Assembly: GCA_013154075.1 (NCBI GenBank)
Contig: JAADDG010000039.1
Span: forward strand, 1-11,240
DNA length: 11,240 nucleotides
Direction of reading: 5' to 3'
Source: Campylobacterota bacterium
GTDB lineage: Bacteria > Campylobacterota > Campylobacteria > Campylobacterales > JAADDG01
Shown: positions 1 through 6,010 of the stretch, piece after piece
Layout: each line of letters opens with the position of its first letter
Numbering within the stretch: the stretch's first letter is position 1
The notes under the pieces: generated by a model
Told to the model about the DNA's origin: nothing
The model's database searches: none
What the model saw: the letters and a program-made list of their open reading frames with translations, nothing else
Translations under genes and position numbers: made by a program

Positions 1-1288
1 CGTTAAGATCGGCTAATACCTCTTTGCCTTCGTCCGTAAGGTAGTAGTAGCCTTTTTGTTTTTTCTCGTCAAAGCCTTGAGCCACCAAAGAAAAACTCTC
101 AAGAGTGTACAAAGACTCCTCAATTACGTCCATCAATCTTTTTTCCCACTCGTTGCCTTTTTCATAGAAGTGTTTAAAAAGCTCCTCCACGCTCAAAGCC
201 TCGGCGAATTTCTTTCTAAGCTCCTCTTTCTTTTGATACCCCATAGCTTCGTTAAGTCTTCTTCCGTAGTGTTCTTTTACGGCTTTATACTCTTTTAGAG
301 GCATCTCCAAAAGATAGTGTTTTATCTCATCCGCAGAAGCGATAATTTCGGGATTTGATTTATGAACTTCCTCGATTTTGGGAATGATTCTGATTATCTC
401 CTCATCCAACGCTTCGAGGTTGAATGTCTTGGATTTTTTATAATCCTTCTCTCTTAAGATATGAAGAACGTTAAATAGATGCTCTCCCGCTTTCAAAAGC
501 TCTCCGTTTTCGTCTATAAAAGCCAACGCCTCAAGCGTCTCTCTCTCCCCGTCGCTCAACGAGTCTATTCCCAAGTCCAAAAGTTTTTCCAAAGAGTGCA
601 AATAGTCTTCCGAAATAATCGTATCGAAAGCTATCGCACAGTGATTTAGAGTCTCTTTTACCTCTTTGCCCAATAGATTCAAAGTATATACATCCGAATT
701 TGGCATACTAAAAGATATCAATCTTTGAGACTCCAAAAGCTCCACTTCTCTACCGCCTTTCGGTAAAGCGTGAGTAGAAGCGGGACCTTCTCCCATAGAT
801 ACTATAAAATTCGCAAGCTCCTTATTTATCAAAATCTTAGGATGAGAGTTTTGATAGATCTCATAGATAGCTTTGGCAAATCTATTTATTTTTACACACT
901 CTCCTCTATCTCTATCCGAAACCTTCTCAGCAAATCCTCTTTTTATAAGAGCATCGGCTATCTCCTCCCCGCAAAGATCGTCGTTTTTCAAAGAAGCTTC
1001 TATCATTCCGATAACTTCGCTTCCTATCCATCTAAAATGCTCACTCCAAGAACTCGGATGAGAAATTAGAGAATTTTTGACCATCTCTTCCAAATTCGCA
1101 AGTAAGTTGGCTCCCCAATAAGAGAGTCTATATTCGATGGAACTGCTTCCGATATCCACCATATTCGCTAAATTAAGCTCAATATAGGGTTCGCTTTCGC
1201 TTAGCACTCTAATTTGACAACTGATACCTTTATCTTCATTCGCTTTTATATTATATAAAGCCAACGCATGCTCTTTTTTTATGAGCAT
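1..1288 (-). CDS. Probable DUF505-family multi-domain protein, 3' end beyond the window
   Basis: The frame stays open from an ATG at 1288 to the left edge, giving 429 residues with no stop, so the C-terminus is missing. An AAGGAG ribosome binding site lies 5 to 6 bases before the ATG. There is no signal peptide or membrane segment, so the protein should be cytoplasmic. Segments such as YTLNLLGKEV (about 201-210) and YYLTDEGKEVL (about 415-425) look like the wing strand and following helix of winged-helix units, which suggests repeated winged-helix-like domains. The N-terminus (MLIKKEHALAL) and overall character remind me of DUF505 proteins of archaea and thermophilic bacteria, whose function is unknown; that assignment is from memory and tentative. 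A paired inverted-repeat block 44 bases upstream matches the one before the yfdX-like gene, which suggests shared control with the stress cluster. Nucleic-acid binding is possible but unproven. Confidence 0.8.
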   Translation of the reverse strand, partial: MLIKKEHALALYNIKANEDKGISCQIRVLSESEPYIELNLANMVDIGSSSIEYRLSYWGANLLANLEEMVKNSLISHPSSWSEHFRWIGSEVIGMIEASLKNDDLCGEEIADALIKRGFAEKVSDRDRGECVKINRFAKAIYEIYQNSHPKILINKELANFIVSMGEGPASTHALPKGGREVELLESQRLISFSMPNSDVYTLNLLGKEVKETLNHCAIAFDTIISEDYLHSLEKLLDLGIDSLSDGERETLEALAFIDENGELLKAGEHLFNVLHILREKDYKKSKTFNLEALDEEIIRIIPKIEEVHKSNPEIIASADEIKHYLLEMPLKEYKAVKEHYGRRLNEAMGYQKKEELRKKFAEALSVEELFKHFYEKGNEWEKRLMDVIEESLYTLESFSLVAQGFDEKKQKGYYYLTDEGKEVLADLN

Positions 1289-1332
1289 TCACACTCCTTT
1301 TTAATTTTTTTATTTTTGATTGACTAATGGAA

Positions 1333-1374
1333 TTTTAGTGAGTTTACTAAAACTTTTCTGCTACTTAAGTAGCA
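1333..1374 (-). promoter_or_regulatory. Twin operator copy A, upstream of the DUF505-like gene
   Basis: Two perfect inverted repeats sit side by side: TTTTAGT-N6-ACTAAAA at 1333-1352 and TGCTACTTAAGTAGCA at 1359-1374. Both have the half-site, six-base spacer, half-site architecture of CRP-family operators (TTAGT-N6-ACTAA and TGCTA-N6-TAGCA). Their centres are 24 bp apart. The same block, 33 of 42 bases identical and with the same 24 bp spacing, occurs at 3367-3408. A TAAAAT (minus strand, 1332-1337) could serve as a -10 box; that would put the TGCTA palindrome near -41, as in class II activation. That placement is inference. Confidence 0.7.
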
Positions 1375-1392
1375 AAAGAGACGTAAGAGAGG

Positions 1393-1414
1393 GAGGGAGA
1401 TCCTATTCTCCCTC
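1393..1414 (-). terminator. Hairpin at the 3' end of the hdeD-like gene
   Basis: On the minus strand GAGGGAG, an 8-base loop and CTCCCTC form a perfect 7-bp stem. The 5' arm overlaps the last codons of the HdeD-like gene and the stop codon lies in the loop. No T-run follows directly, so it may be a weak or factor-assisted terminator or an mRNA-stabilising hairpin. Confidence 0.35.
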
Positions 1415-1954
1415 ATCCATTTTTTTGGCGTAGTGGCTTAGAGTAAGAAGAACGACTCCGTCAAAAAGGAGACTTATTCCTACAAAAAGTCCTACAAGCC
1501 ATAAAGAGCTAAAAGGCCATCCGACCAAAAAGATCACGGCCATCAAAACGGACAAAATACCGTTTAACAATACTACCCACCACCCTTTTTCGGGCTTCAT
1601 TTCAAAAGCTAAGGCAAACGAACCGAAAGAGTCCATCAAAAAATATACCGCAAATATGATTCCAAGAGCGGCAACTCCGGGAATTGGATTGATAACCACC
1701 AATCCTCCGGTTACTATCAATATAAACGTTTTAAGCCAACCGAGCCAATTTTTCTTATCGGTTTTATAGGTATGAAAACCGGCCATAAAACCGCTGAACA
1801 ACAAAAGCCAACCCACAAAAAGCGCGGTGGCTATCGACATAATCCCGGGGAAAAATATTCCCACAACACCAAGAAGCAAGAATATGATTCCCGCTATCTT
1901 GGAGTTTTTGCTAAATTGTTCCAACAGCTCTTTTTTGTAAGGATAGTTAATCAT
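1403..1954 (-). CDS. hdeD: HdeD-family (DUF308) membrane protein
   Basis: This is a 183-residue, very hydrophobic protein with about six predicted membrane helices in three pairs (roughly 18-36, 40-60, 73-90, 93-115, 124-143 and 148-170), separated by short charged loops. That is the usual length and repeated two-helix layout of the HdeD/DUF308 family. In E. coli HdeD is an inner-membrane protein of the acid fitness island that contributes to acid resistance; its mechanism is unclear. The start is ATG at 1954 with AAAGGA about 7 bases upstream. The gene begins 22 bases after the DUF1931 gene, so the two are probably co-transcribed. Its position behind a YfdX-type gene supports a stress role. 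The family assignment is good; the acid function here is carried over from E. coli and is not proven. Confidence 0.85.
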   Translation of the reverse strand: MINYPYKKELLEQFSKNSKIAGIIFLLLGVVGIFFPGIMSIATALFVGWLLLFSGFMAGFHTYKTDKKNWLGWLKTFILIVTGGLVVINPIPGVAALGIIFAVYFLMDSFGSFALAFEMKPEKGWWVVLLNGILSVLMAVIFLVGWPFSSLWLVGLFVGISLLFDGVVLLTLSHYAKKMDEGE

Positions 1955-1976
1955 TTTTAATCCTTTAATTTATCCC

Positions 1977-2423
1977 CTACATCGTAAAATCGAGTATCTT
2001 ATGAGCCCTTTCTATAGCTTCATGAGATACCGTTCTACTCTCGGGATGTACCTCTTTGATTATTTTCGCTAAAATAATCGTCAAGGCTCCCGCAATTTCG
2101 GGAAGCTTTTTCTCAAGCTCCACTTCAAGCTCCAACAAAGGAGGATGAGTGGCGAGTCTATCCAAAATATCTTTTAGCTCCACCTCTTGCTCAAGCTCTT
2201 TAAACTCCTGCATACTGTTTTGCATTCCTTTCGTCAAAGGAACATCGCTTAGCCAAATTACGTCTCTATTGTTATATTTGGCGCTTCCTTGCGCAACTAC
2301 GAGCAAATCGTAAAGTTTTTGCTCCACTATATCCGTAATATCTTTCGCGTGACCTTTAGCTATATCAAGTCCCGCCGCTCTTCTAAAGAGCTCTTGTAAT
2401 CTATGAAAACCGACAACCGCCAT
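1977..2423 (-). CDS. DUF1931 histone-fold protein
   Basis: This 148-residue soluble protein closely resembles the DUF1931 family, whose Aquifex aeolicus member Aq_328 was solved as two histone folds in one chain. Landmarks are the N-terminal GFHRLQELFRRAAGLDI (about 5-21), the KLYDLLVVAQ helix (about 36-45) followed by RDVIWLSDVPLTKG (about 53-66), and a second fold from about residue 80 (LKDILDRLATHPPL) to the C-terminal EAIERAHKILDF helix. Histone folds bind DNA or protein dimers; the cellular role of this bacterial family is not established, so nucleoid binding is only a possibility. The start is ATG at 2423, with AAGGAG about 6 bases before it. It lies 26 bases after the yfdX-like gene and 22 before the hdeD-like gene, so it sits inside the putative stress operon. 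A sirtuin gene lies about 1.8 kb away. Confidence 0.85.
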   Translation of the reverse strand: MAVVGFHRLQELFRRAAGLDIAKGHAKDITDIVEQKLYDLLVVAQGSAKYNNRDVIWLSDVPLTKGMQNSMQEFKELEQEVELKDILDRLATHPPLLELEVELEKKLPEIAGALTIILAKIIKEVHPESRTVSHEAIERAHKILDFTM

Positions 2424-2449
2424 ATTCTCTCCTTTTTCCTATTGTACTC

Positions 2450-3331
2450 TTATTTGTTTATGATTTTTACAGCTTTTTCTTTAAATTCTTTCAATTTAGC
2501 TTTTAGCTCTTCAAATAGCTTCTCAGCCGCATTTTTACCCTTAACCTCTTTCTCGATATTCTCTATGCTATCTTCAAGCATTTTGTAAGTGGTATCCGAT
2601 TCGCTCGTATATCCCAAAGCCTCGGCAATTTTTAGATTCTCTTTAGCAGCTTTCAAATTCTCCAAAGCCTTTTGTTTATCTTTTTCTTTAGCCGCTTTTT
2701 CAGCTTCCGCAATTAAGGCTTGAGCTTTTAGAAGCGGAATCGGAGTGATAGTCTCGATGGTTACGAAAGTCAAAAGCGCTTGAGTAAGCACGTTTTTAGC
2801 CTCATCGATTCTATCTTCATGCAAAAATTTAGCGGCAAGTTTCAATGCGCTCGGATATGAAGCTAAAGGCAAGTTTACGGTTTTTAGAACTATCTCGCTT
2901 CTTAGAGTGTTAAGAAGTCTTCTTGCCTCTTGAACTTTATTCTCTTTCAAAAGAGCTTTAACCGTAATCAAAGCGACTTGAATATCTTTCAAACTACCGT
3001 TGAAAGTGGCAACCTCTACCGCAGAATCGATCGGAATCAAAGCCGGAGCGTTCGGAGCTGCCATAACAACTTCAAGCTTTCCGATAGCCTTCTCTATTTT
3101 TTTGATGGCATCCTCTTTTTTGCCCTTATCCAAATCCATCAAAACTTCGTTGGTCAAAGCGACCGCTTCTACAGCCTCTTTGATAATTTTGACATCTTTG
3201 TTTTGTTTTTCGATTTTGGCTTTAGCCTCGGCTACCGCTTGATTGGAAGTAGCTTTCGTAGCTTCGCTCGCAAACAGACTCGATCCGCTGAGTAGAGCCG
3301 CAACTACTGCAGATAAAACGATTTTTTTCAT
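2450..3331 (-). CDS. yfdX: YfdX-family periplasmic stress protein
   Basis: The 293-residue product starts with a signal peptide (MKKIVLSAVVAALLSGSSLFA, probable cleavage near residue 21) and is then mostly charged helices. The central region carries the YfdX signature: LIPIDSAVEVATFNGSL (about 98-114), VNLPLASYPSALKLAAKFL (about 152-170) and IETITPIPLLKAQALIAEAE (about 192-211). A lysine/glutamate-rich helical tail extends to the end. YfdX proteins are periplasmic; in E. coli yfdX belongs to the EvgA-induced acid and multidrug response, and its biochemical role is uncertain. ATG at 3331 is preferred because AAGGAGG lies 7 bases upstream; an in-frame GTG at 3334 is only 4 bases from that site. 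It is the first gene after the CRP-like regulator, and the twin operator lies 36 bases upstream. It probably heads the operon with DUF1931 and HdeD. Confidence 0.9.
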   Translation of the reverse strand: MKKIVLSAVVAALLSGSSLFASEATKATSNQAVAEAKAKIEKQNKDVKIIKEAVEAVALTNEVLMDLDKGKKEDAIKKIEKAIGKLEVVMAAPNAPALIPIDSAVEVATFNGSLKDIQVALITVKALLKENKVQEARRLLNTLRSEIVLKTVNLPLASYPSALKLAAKFLHEDRIDEAKNVLTQALLTFVTIETITPIPLLKAQALIAEAEKAAKEKDKQKALENLKAAKENLKIAEALGYTSESDTTYKMLEDSIENIEKEVKGKNAAEKLFEELKAKLKEFKEKAVKIINK

Positions 3332-3366
3332 CACTAAACCTCCTTGAATTTATTTTTGTTAAGGAA

Positions 3367-3408
3367 GTTTAGTGTAATTACTAAATTTTGTCTGCTACTT
3401 AGGTTGCA
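3367..3408 (-). promoter_or_regulatory. Twin operator copy B, upstream of the yfdX-like gene
   Basis: TTTAGT-N6-ACTAAA (3368-3385) is a perfect inverted repeat. TGCTACTTAGGTTGCA (3393-3408) is an imperfect version of the TGCTACTTAAGTAGCA palindrome in copy A. Centre-to-centre spacing is 24 bp, exactly as at 1333-1374. The second element overlaps the stop codon and last codons of the CRP-like regulator gene, so its imperfect half may reflect coding constraint. I infer that the adjacent regulator binds here. Confidence 0.7.
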
Positions 3409-4063
3409 ATTTTGCTAATAAAGAGTTTATATTGTTGATAGTAAGCCTTTTTCTTTTGACATCAAGTACGCCGTCTTTTTTAAGATCTTGAATATGGCGA
3501 TTTACGACATGCCTTACCGTACCGATCAAATTGGCAATCTCTTCGTGAGAGAGATCGTTTATGATTTTCAGTTTGGGAGGATTTTTAAGATCCAAATTTC
3601 TAAGAAGAAGTCTCATAAGCCTTGTAGAAGTATCGAATAAAGAGAGATCTACGACCAAATTTTCCAAATGTCTCATCGTTTTGGCAAGATAGGGAAAAAA
3701 GATTTTATTAAAACTCGTATTTTTCATCAAAAGATCTTTGACGATATCTATAGGAATTTCCAAAAACTTTCCGTTATCCAAAGCGCTCGTCAAAACTTCA
3801 TGAGGCTTTCCGTCCAAAAGAGGAATGACATCGAACATATCTCCGGCCACAAGAATATTTATAGTCTGCTCTTTGGACGTATCCATATTGATTTCGGAGA
3901 CCTTTAAACGTCCTTCGAGAATTATATAAAAATATTTTATAGTATCCTCGCTTGTTAAAGGAACCGATCCTTTAAAAAAACTCTTTATCTTCCCGTAGCG
4001 CTTCAATTCGTCTATAGCGTCTTTATCTACTAATTCAAAAATAGGTAAATCCTCCAATTCCAT
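3395..4063 (-). CDS. CRP/FNR-family transcriptional regulator
   Basis: The 222-residue protein has the standard family length and order: an N-terminal cyclic-nucleotide-binding-like beta roll (about 1-105, with IILEGRLKV and ILVAGDMFDVIPLL), a long dimerisation helix (about 115-145) and a C-terminal helix-turn-helix (about 171-199, LSHEEIANLIGTVRHVVNRHI). There is no cysteine anywhere, so it cannot carry an FNR-type iron-sulfur cluster or use thiol redox sensing. Aligned with E. coli CRP, recognition residues R180 and R185 correspond to R184 and R189, but E181 is a histidine, consistent with a different DNA half-site. The start is ATG at 4063 with GGAAGAG upstream. It sits 63 bases before the yfdX-like gene in the same direction, with the twin operator at the junction, and probably controls that cluster. 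The signal is unknown. Confidence 0.9.
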   Translation of the reverse strand: MELEDLPIFELVDKDAIDELKRYGKIKSFFKGSVPLTSEDTIKYFYIILEGRLKVSEINMDTSKEQTINILVAGDMFDVIPLLDGKPHEVLTSALDNGKFLEIPIDIVKDLLMKNTSFNKIFFPYLAKTMRHLENLVVDLSLFDTSTRLMRLLLRNLDLKNPPKLKIINDLSHEEIANLIGTVRHVVNRHIQDLKKDGVLDVKRKRLTINNINSLLAKLQPK

Positions 4064-4077
4064 TAAGTCTCTTCCGC

Positions 4078-4098
4078 CTTTATAAAAAGTTTATAAAG
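4078..4098. promoter_or_regulatory. 21-bp inverted repeat in front of the CRP-like gene
   Basis: CTTTATAAA-AAG-TTTATAAAG is a perfect 9-bp inverted repeat with a 3-base spacer, 14 bases upstream of the regulator ATG at 4063. It contains TATAAA-type -10 boxes on the minus strand, so it may be the regulator's own promoter core, an autoregulatory operator, or both. Its sequence differs from the twin operators. Confidence 0.45.
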
Positions 4099-4136
4099 TG
4101 TATTGAAATTTCCATTAATATCGGATAAATAATAGC

Positions 4137-4142
4137 TATGAT
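4137..4142 (+). promoter_or_regulatory. Candidate -10 box for the sirtuin gene
   Basis: TATGAT lies in the divergent intergenic region and predicts transcription starting near 4149. That would leave 5 bases before the ATG at 4154 but about 35 before the ATG at 4184, which has its own GGAG. No convincing -35 box is seen. Confidence 0.35.
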
Positions 4143-4153
4143 ACCATTAAATA

Positions 4154-5005
4154 ATGAAAAAAATAAGGTTGGAGAATACGGGGATGGAGACTCTTTTCAA
4201 GGAAGCTGCAAACGAAATAAAAAACAAAGATTATATTTTAATTACGGCAGGTGCCGGAATGGGAGTGGATAGCGGACTTCCGGACTTTAGAGGCAAAGAG
4301 GGGTTTTGGAGAGCCTATCCCTTTGCCAAAAAACTCAAAGTCTCTTTCGAGCAGATGGCAAATCCTTATTGGTTTGAAAAAGATCCCCATCTGGCATGGG
4401 CATTTTACGGACATAGATTAAATCTATACAGAGAGACTTCCCCGCACGAAGGCTTTTATAAACTTCTTGAGATAGCCGAATCAAAAAAAGATTATTTCGT
4501 AGTAACTTCCAACGTGGACGGACAGTTTCAAAAAGCTGGCTTTAGCGAAAACAAGATAGACGAAATTCACGGCTCGATCCACTATCTGCAATGCACGATC
4601 CCCTGCTCTAATCACATCTGGAGTGCTAAAGATACTAAAATAAAGATAGATTTCGAAAATTTCAAAGCTCTCGATCCCCTGCCCAAATGTCCCTACTGCC
4701 AAGCGGTGGCAAGACCGAATATCTTGATGTTCGGAGATTTCAATTGGATAGGCGATAGAGAAGAGAGTCAGCATATAAGATTTTCGAATTTTTTAAGTAA
4801 AATAGATTACGGTAATTTGGCAATTATTGAATTTGGAGCAGGCAAAGCGGTACCTACCATAAGAATGACCTCGGAACATTTGGCAAACAGATATAAAGCA
4901 TCTTTGATCAGAGTAAATCCGAGAGACTACGAAGTACCGAAATCTCACATATCCATACCTATGGGAGCAAAAGAGGCTATCGAAAAAATTTATAACTATT
5001 TATAA
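4154..5005 (+). CDS. SIR2-family NAD-dependent deacylase (sirtuin)
   Basis: The 283-residue product carries the sirtuin core in order: NAD loop TAGAGMGVDSGLPDFRG (about 31-47), TSNVDGQFQKAGF (118-130, matching TQNID), catalytic histidine in EIHGS (H139), four candidate zinc cysteines (C147, C151, C179, C182), RPNILMFGDFNW (187-198) and FGAGKAVPT (227-235). Sirtuins remove acyl groups from lysine using NAD+, and some variants act on ADP-ribose; the substrate here is unknown. GAGMG replaces the usual GAGxS, and FGD the usual FGE, which places it in a divergent subfamily. The first ATG has no Shine-Dalgarno; the in-frame ATG at 4184 has GGAG 9 bases upstream and fits the candidate promoter better, giving 273 residues with all motifs kept. 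It is divergent from the CRP-like regulator and converges with the next gene with 3 bases between stops. Confidence 0.88.
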   Translation: MKKIRLENTGMETLFKEAANEIKNKDYILITAGAGMGVDSGLPDFRGKEGFWRAYPFAKKLKVSFEQMANPYWFEKDPHLAWAFYGHRLNLYRETSPHEGFYKLLEIAESKKDYFVVTSNVDGQFQKAGFSENKIDEIHGSIHYLQCTIPCSNHIWSAKDTKIKIDFENFKALDPLPKCPYCQAVARPNILMFGDFNWIGDREESQHIRFSNFLSKIDYGNLAIIEFGAGKAVPTIRMTSEHLANRYKASLIRVNPRDYEVPKSHISIPMGAKEAIEKIYNYL

Positions 5006-5008
5006 ATC

Positions 5009-5944
5009 TTAGTATATGTCGTATTTACCGAAAATGATAGAGACATTCAGATTCAAAGAGACGTTGGGCTCGAAACTGTGATCTCTATCCCAATATAGAG
5101 CCGGAATTACGTTGAAGTATATCCATCTATTTCTAAGAACGTGTCTATAAACCGTTCTTAGCTCATAAGTGGAAACTTTCGGCATATGGTTTTCAAAATC
5201 TTCGGTAATTCCGGCTACGGTAGCGCTATAAATCAGATCGTCTCTTGGAGTTAGATGCTGAAAAAGCATCAAAGAGTGGGCTATTTCGAAAGAATCCTCT
5301 TTCTTTTTGTAAATTATGTTATTTGCTATTCTAAACATAAAAGTATCGTTGATTTTCCTATCGAAATTCAAAGCCGTAAAGGATTGAAATCCCCTATGAC
5401 TGAATAGATAAAATTTCTGCTCTCCTATCCACTGCCATTTTTTACTAAGATCTATCACTCGAATAAATTTAAGTCTCGTATAAAAGTCTATAGGGGTTTT
5501 GAATTTCAAACCGGCCGTCAAACTTATTTTGGTAAATAGTTTATTTTCTATAAAATATTTTATTCCAAGTAACGATCCGTAATTTTTTGTCCTATCTCCG
5601 TACTCTTCGCCTATATCTTGATGAGTAATCTCCTCGTCATGTTCCGTTAAAACGAGCTGAAATTTATTTCTTGTTTTGGGAAGATCTATTCTGGCTCTAA
5701 GAGAGGGCCTAAAACCTATGGAGCTGTCTTTGAATTTCATAGAAAAAGTTAGATTCATATAGTTGTTCTCTACGGGAGAGTATCCGTAATAGTTGCCCGA
5801 TATGTAATTATCAAGCTCTTGAGTGGCTTCTATAAATCTTTGTGAAATCTCTTTTCTTTTTTGAATCAGATATTCAAGGTAGTAATCCAAAGAGAAAGAG
5901 TAAGAAAACGAGCAAATAAGTATCGATAAATATAATTTTTTCAT
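5009..5944 (-). CDS. Orphan predicted outer-membrane beta-barrel protein
   Basis: I do not recognise a named family in this 311-residue protein. It begins with a signal peptide (MKKLYLSILICSFSYSFS, likely cleaved before LDYY). A short helical stretch follows (about 22-48), which could be periplasmic. From about residue 60 the sequence alternates aromatic/hydrophobic and polar residues in strand-length blocks, for example NLTFSMKF, KFQLVLTEHDE, KISLTAGLKF, MFRIANNIIY and YSATVAGI, and it ends in a strand with a terminal tyrosine, as outer-membrane barrels often do. About 12 to 14 strands are plausible. No Shine-Dalgarno precedes the ATG at 5944, but a TATAAT ends 6 bases before it, suggesting a leaderless or near-leaderless mRNA. 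It is flanked by the MCP gene upstream on the same strand, separated by a hairpin, and by the convergent sirtuin. Pore, channel or structural roles are all open. Confidence 0.75.
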   Translation of the reverse strand: MKKLYLSILICSFSYSFSLDYYLEYLIQKRKEISQRFIEATQELDNYISGNYYGYSPVENNYMNLTFSMKFKDSSIGFRPSLRARIDLPKTRNKFQLVLTEHDEEITHQDIGEEYGDRTKNYGSLLGIKYFIENKLFTKISLTAGLKFKTPIDFYTRLKFIRVIDLSKKWQWIGEQKFYLFSHRGFQSFTALNFDRKINDTFMFRIANNIIYKKKEDSFEIAHSLMLFQHLTPRDDLIYSATVAGITEDFENHMPKVSTYELRTVYRHVLRNRWIYFNVIPALYWDRDHSFEPNVSLNLNVSIIFGKYDIY

Positions 5945-5950
5945 TTTAAA

Positions 5951-5956
5951 ATTATA
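5951..5956 (-). promoter_or_regulatory. -10 box immediately before the outer-membrane protein gene
   Basis: A perfect TATAAT on the minus strand ends 6 bases before the ATG at 5944. Transcription would begin at or within a few bases of the start codon, leaving no room for a ribosome binding site. The nearest GGAG lies upstream of this box. Confidence 0.45.
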
Positions 5957-5985
5957 TAAAAATTATTCTCCAAAAACAACATAAT

Positions 5986-6006
5986 GGAGAGAGAAAAACT
6001 CCCTCC
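5986..6006 (-). terminator. Hairpin after the chemoreceptor gene
   Basis: On the minus strand GGAGGGAG, a TTTTT loop and CTCTCTCC form an 8-bp stem with one G-T wobble, starting 4 bases after the chemoreceptor stop codon. The downstream sequence is only moderately T-rich. It is placed as expected for a terminator separating the taxis operon from the outer-membrane protein gene. Confidence 0.5.
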
Positions 6007-6010
6007 TATT

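Noticed and set aside
56..1069. Plus-strand open frames within 56-298, 770-1069 and 873-1061
   Set aside because: They lie opposite the continuous 429-codon minus-strand gene, have no good ribosome binding sites and encode low-complexity Phe/Leu/Ser-rich sequence, as expected of antisense shadows.
2930..3295. Plus-strand open frame of 121 codons opposite the yfdX-like gene
   Set aside because: The minus-strand gene has a signal peptide, a strong ribosome binding site and clear family motifs. The plus frame has none of these.
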